From: JAMXLO01 sp963696645
GTDB taxonomy: Bacteria; Pseudomonadota; Alphaproteobacteria; Acetobacterales; Acetobacteraceae
Assembly (NCBI GenBank): GCA_963696645.1
Contig: CAVOKY010000007.1
Location: forward strand, 248,001 to 312,000
Direction of reading: 5' to 3'
DNA: 64,000 nucleotides
Of the stretch, positions 62,300 to 64,000 are shown in pieces (the first letter of the stretch is position 1; every line of letters starts with the position of its first letter). A program made the position numbers and the translations under genes. Under the pieces are notes generated by a model. It saw only the letters and a program-made list of their open reading frames with translations, searched no databases and was not told the origin of the DNA.

Positions 62300-63427
62300 C
62301 CGGTGACCTCGCGCGCCGCGGCCTGCGGCCGGGGCTCGGTTCCGCCGCATCGCTCGGCCTGCGCGCGCGCGGAACAGGCCCATCAATGCCGCGCGGCAGG
62401 AACAGCGTGACGAAGATGAACAGCGCGCCCAGCGCGATACAGCCAGAACTCCGGCAGCGCGCTGGTGAACCAGGTCTTGCCGAGATTGACCAGCACCGCG
62501 CCGAGGATCGCGCCGACCAGCGTGCCGCGGCCGCCGACCGCGACCCAGATCACCGCCTCGATCGAGTTGGCCGGCGCGAACTCCGTCGGGTTGATGATGC
62601 CGACCTGCGGCACGTACAGCGCGCCGCCGATGCCGGCCATCACCGCGGACAGCACCCAGACCACCAGCTTGTAGGATTCCGGCCGGTAGCCGAGGAAGCG
62701 CGTGCGCGACTTCGGTGTCGCGCACCGCGATCAGCACCTTGCCGAAGCGCGACGTCACCACGATAGCGCGCGACCAGGAACTGCGCGCACAGGAACAGCG
62801 CGGTGATCACCAGCAACGCGCAGCGCGTGCGCCTCCGCCTGCACCGGAAAGCCCAGAATGTCCTTGAAGTCGGTCATGCCGTTGTTGCCGCCGAAGCCCA
62901 TGTCGTTGCGGAAGAACGCCAGCAGCAGCGCATAGGTCAGCGCCTGGGTGATGATCGACAGATACACGCCGGTGACGCGCGAGCGGAACGCCAGCCAGCC
63001 GAACACCAGCGCCAGCAGGCCCGGCACCAGCACCACCATCAGCGCGGCGAAGCCGAACCAGTCGAAGCCGTACCAGTACCAGGGCAGTTGGTTCCAGCCC
63101 AGGAACACCATGAAGTCGGGCAGGATCGGATTGCCGTAGACGCCGCGCGCGCCGATCTGGCGCATCAGGTACATGCCCATCGCGTAGCCGCCCAGCGCGA
63201 AGAACGCCGCATGGCCAAGCGACAGGATGCCGGCAAATCCCCACACCAGATCGACCGCCAGCGCCAGCATCGCGTAGCACAGATATTTGCCGGCCAGCGC
63301 CATCGACGTAGGTCGAGCACATGCAGCGCGGCGAGTCGGCGGCGTGGCAAGGTTCAGCACCGCCAGCAGCAACGCGCCGCCCAGCACCAGGGCCAGCGTG
63401 ATCGGCGATGTGCGGTCGAGCTGTCAT
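62296..63427 (-). pseudogene. urtC: UrtC, urea ABC transporter permease (multiple frameshifts)
   Basis: Membrane permease. Readable pieces: LALVLGGALLLAVLNLATPP, GKYLCYAMLALAVDLVWGFA, GILSLGHAAFFALGGYAMGM, SRVTGVYLSIITQALTYALL, RNDMGFGGNNGMTDFKDILG, LGYRPESYKLVVWVLSAVMA and NSIEAVIWVAVGGRGTLVGA, ending REVTG. About eight single-base insertions. Three of them near 63310-63345 cancel, so the frame re-opens. Start overlaps the urtB stop by ATGA. Confidence 0.85.
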
Positions 63428-64000
63428 GCCTCCGCCGCCCGTCCCTTGAGCGGGAACATGCCGCGCGGCCGGCGCTGGATGAACAGGATCAGCAGGACCA
63501 GCACGACGATCTTGCCCAGCACCGCGCCGGCCACCGGCTCGAGGAACTTGTTGACGATGCCCAGCGTCAGCGCGCCGACCACGGTGCCCCACAGATTGCC
63601 GACGCCGCCGAACACCACCACCATGAAGCTGTCGATGATGTAGCTCTGGCCGAGGTTGGGCGAGACGTTGTCGATCTGGCTCAGCGCCACGCCGGCCATG
63701 CCGGCGACGCCGGAGCCCAGGCCGAACGTCAGCGCGTCGATCCACGGCGTGCGGATGCCCATCGCCGCCGCCATCTGCCGGTTCTGCGTCACCGCGCGCA
63801 TGCGCAGGCCGAGCGACGTGAAGCGCAGCGCCGCCATCAGCGCGGCCAGCACCAGCACCGCGAACAGGATGATGTACAGCCGGTTGCAGGTCAGCGTCAG
63901 GCCGCCGAGCTGCGTGGCGCCGCTCATCCAGTCGGGCGTGCCGACATCCCGGTTGTTGGCGCCGAAGATCGAGCGCACCGCCTGTTGCAGCACCAGCGAC
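63424..64000 (-). CDS. urtB: UrtB, urea ABC transporter permease (5' part beyond the window)
   Basis: C-terminal 190 residues of the LivH-type permease, clean reading frame to the window edge: FTSLGLRMRAVTQNRQMAAA, MGIRTPWIDALTFGLGSGVA, QIDNVSPNLGQSYIIDSFMV and VFGGVGNLWGTVVGALTLGI. Pairs with UrtC to form the urea channel. urtA, the binding protein, should lie upstream outside the window. Confidence 0.95.
   Translation of the reverse strand, partial: SLVLQQAVRSIFGANNRDVGTPDWMSGATQLGGLTLTCNRLYIILFAVLVLAALMAALRFTSLGLRMRAVTQNRQMAAAMGIRTPWIDALTFGLGSGVAGMAGVALSQIDNVSPNLGQSYIIDSFMVVVFGGVGNLWGTVVGALTLGIVNKFLEPVAGAVLGKIVVLVLLILFIQRRPRGMFPLKGRAAEA

Overview
The window is a GC-rich chromosomal segment of an alphaproteobacterium. 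The Acetobacteraceae (Rhodospirillales) seem most likely, judged from protein resemblance, gene content (kdp, urt-ure, GGDEF-EAL, many flavin oxidoreductases) and short dispersed palindromes; this placement is inference, because there is no rRNA in the window.

Layout. 1-7110: the potassium-uptake operon kdpFABC-kdpD on the minus strand, with an extra 27-residue membrane ORF ahead of kdpF and a promoter region carrying a duplicated motif. 7.1-8.6 kb: almost empty, with a decayed IS630 fragment. 8.6-17.2 kb: asd, a 25-residue membrane peptide, a DUF4157-type HELTH protein, an MFS carrier, a peptidoglycan-binding lipoprotein, a large GGDEF-EAL protein, a DUF883/holin-like pair and a CBS protein. 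17.3-24.8 kb: a seven-gene minus-strand catabolic cluster (APH-fold kinase, enolase paralogue, D-2-hydroxyacid dehydrogenase, HIBADH/LtnD-like dehydrogenase, DUF1537 acid-sugar kinase, LLM flavin enzyme, PdxA-like dehydrogenase). The enolase paralogue has lost conserved active-site residues, so this is my best candidate for an undescribed pathway.

25.0-29.6 kb: nadE (13 single-base insertions), a peroxiredoxin, a frameshifted YqgE/AlgH gene, an acyl carrier protein and a radical SAM protein. 29.7-35.6 kb: nested palindromic repeats, an aldo/keto reductase, an intact IS630-family element, cytochrome P460 and an IS3-family element. 35.8-41.4 kb: a secreted beta-propeller/DUF305 pair, AmpD-like amidase, DjlA-like J protein, a VOC protein and a PEP-CTERM protein. 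41.7-48.2 kb: a degradative-looking set (NtaA/DszA-type monooxygenase, orphan CoxL-like molybdoprotein, acyl-CoA-dehydrogenase-fold monooxygenase, ACMSD-like amidohydrolase). 48.4-53.4 kb: a DUF4239 membrane protein, a methyltransferase divergent from gloB-GST, a dienelactone-hydrolase-like lipoprotein and a DUF3108-like exported protein. 53.4-55.7 kb: tRNA-Val(CAC), a transposase remnant and a complete IS1182 element. 55.7-64 kb: the urtBCDE-ureDABCEFG operon on the minus strand, running off the window.

Two blocks (about 25.0-28.1 kb and 55.7-63.4 kb) are full of single-base indels, while genes elsewhere read cleanly except for one IS3 orfA. Each broken gene can be rebuilt to normal family length, so I favour sequence or assembly error over real decay, though the data cannot settle it.

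How the genes work together: Kdp imports K+ under KdpD control. Urt imports urea, which urease (matured by UreDEFG) hydrolyses to ammonia. The 17-25 kb cluster probably phosphorylates, dehydrates and oxidises short hydroxy-acids towards central metabolism. The 42-48 kb set may oxidise an aromatic, heterocyclic or organosulfur compound.
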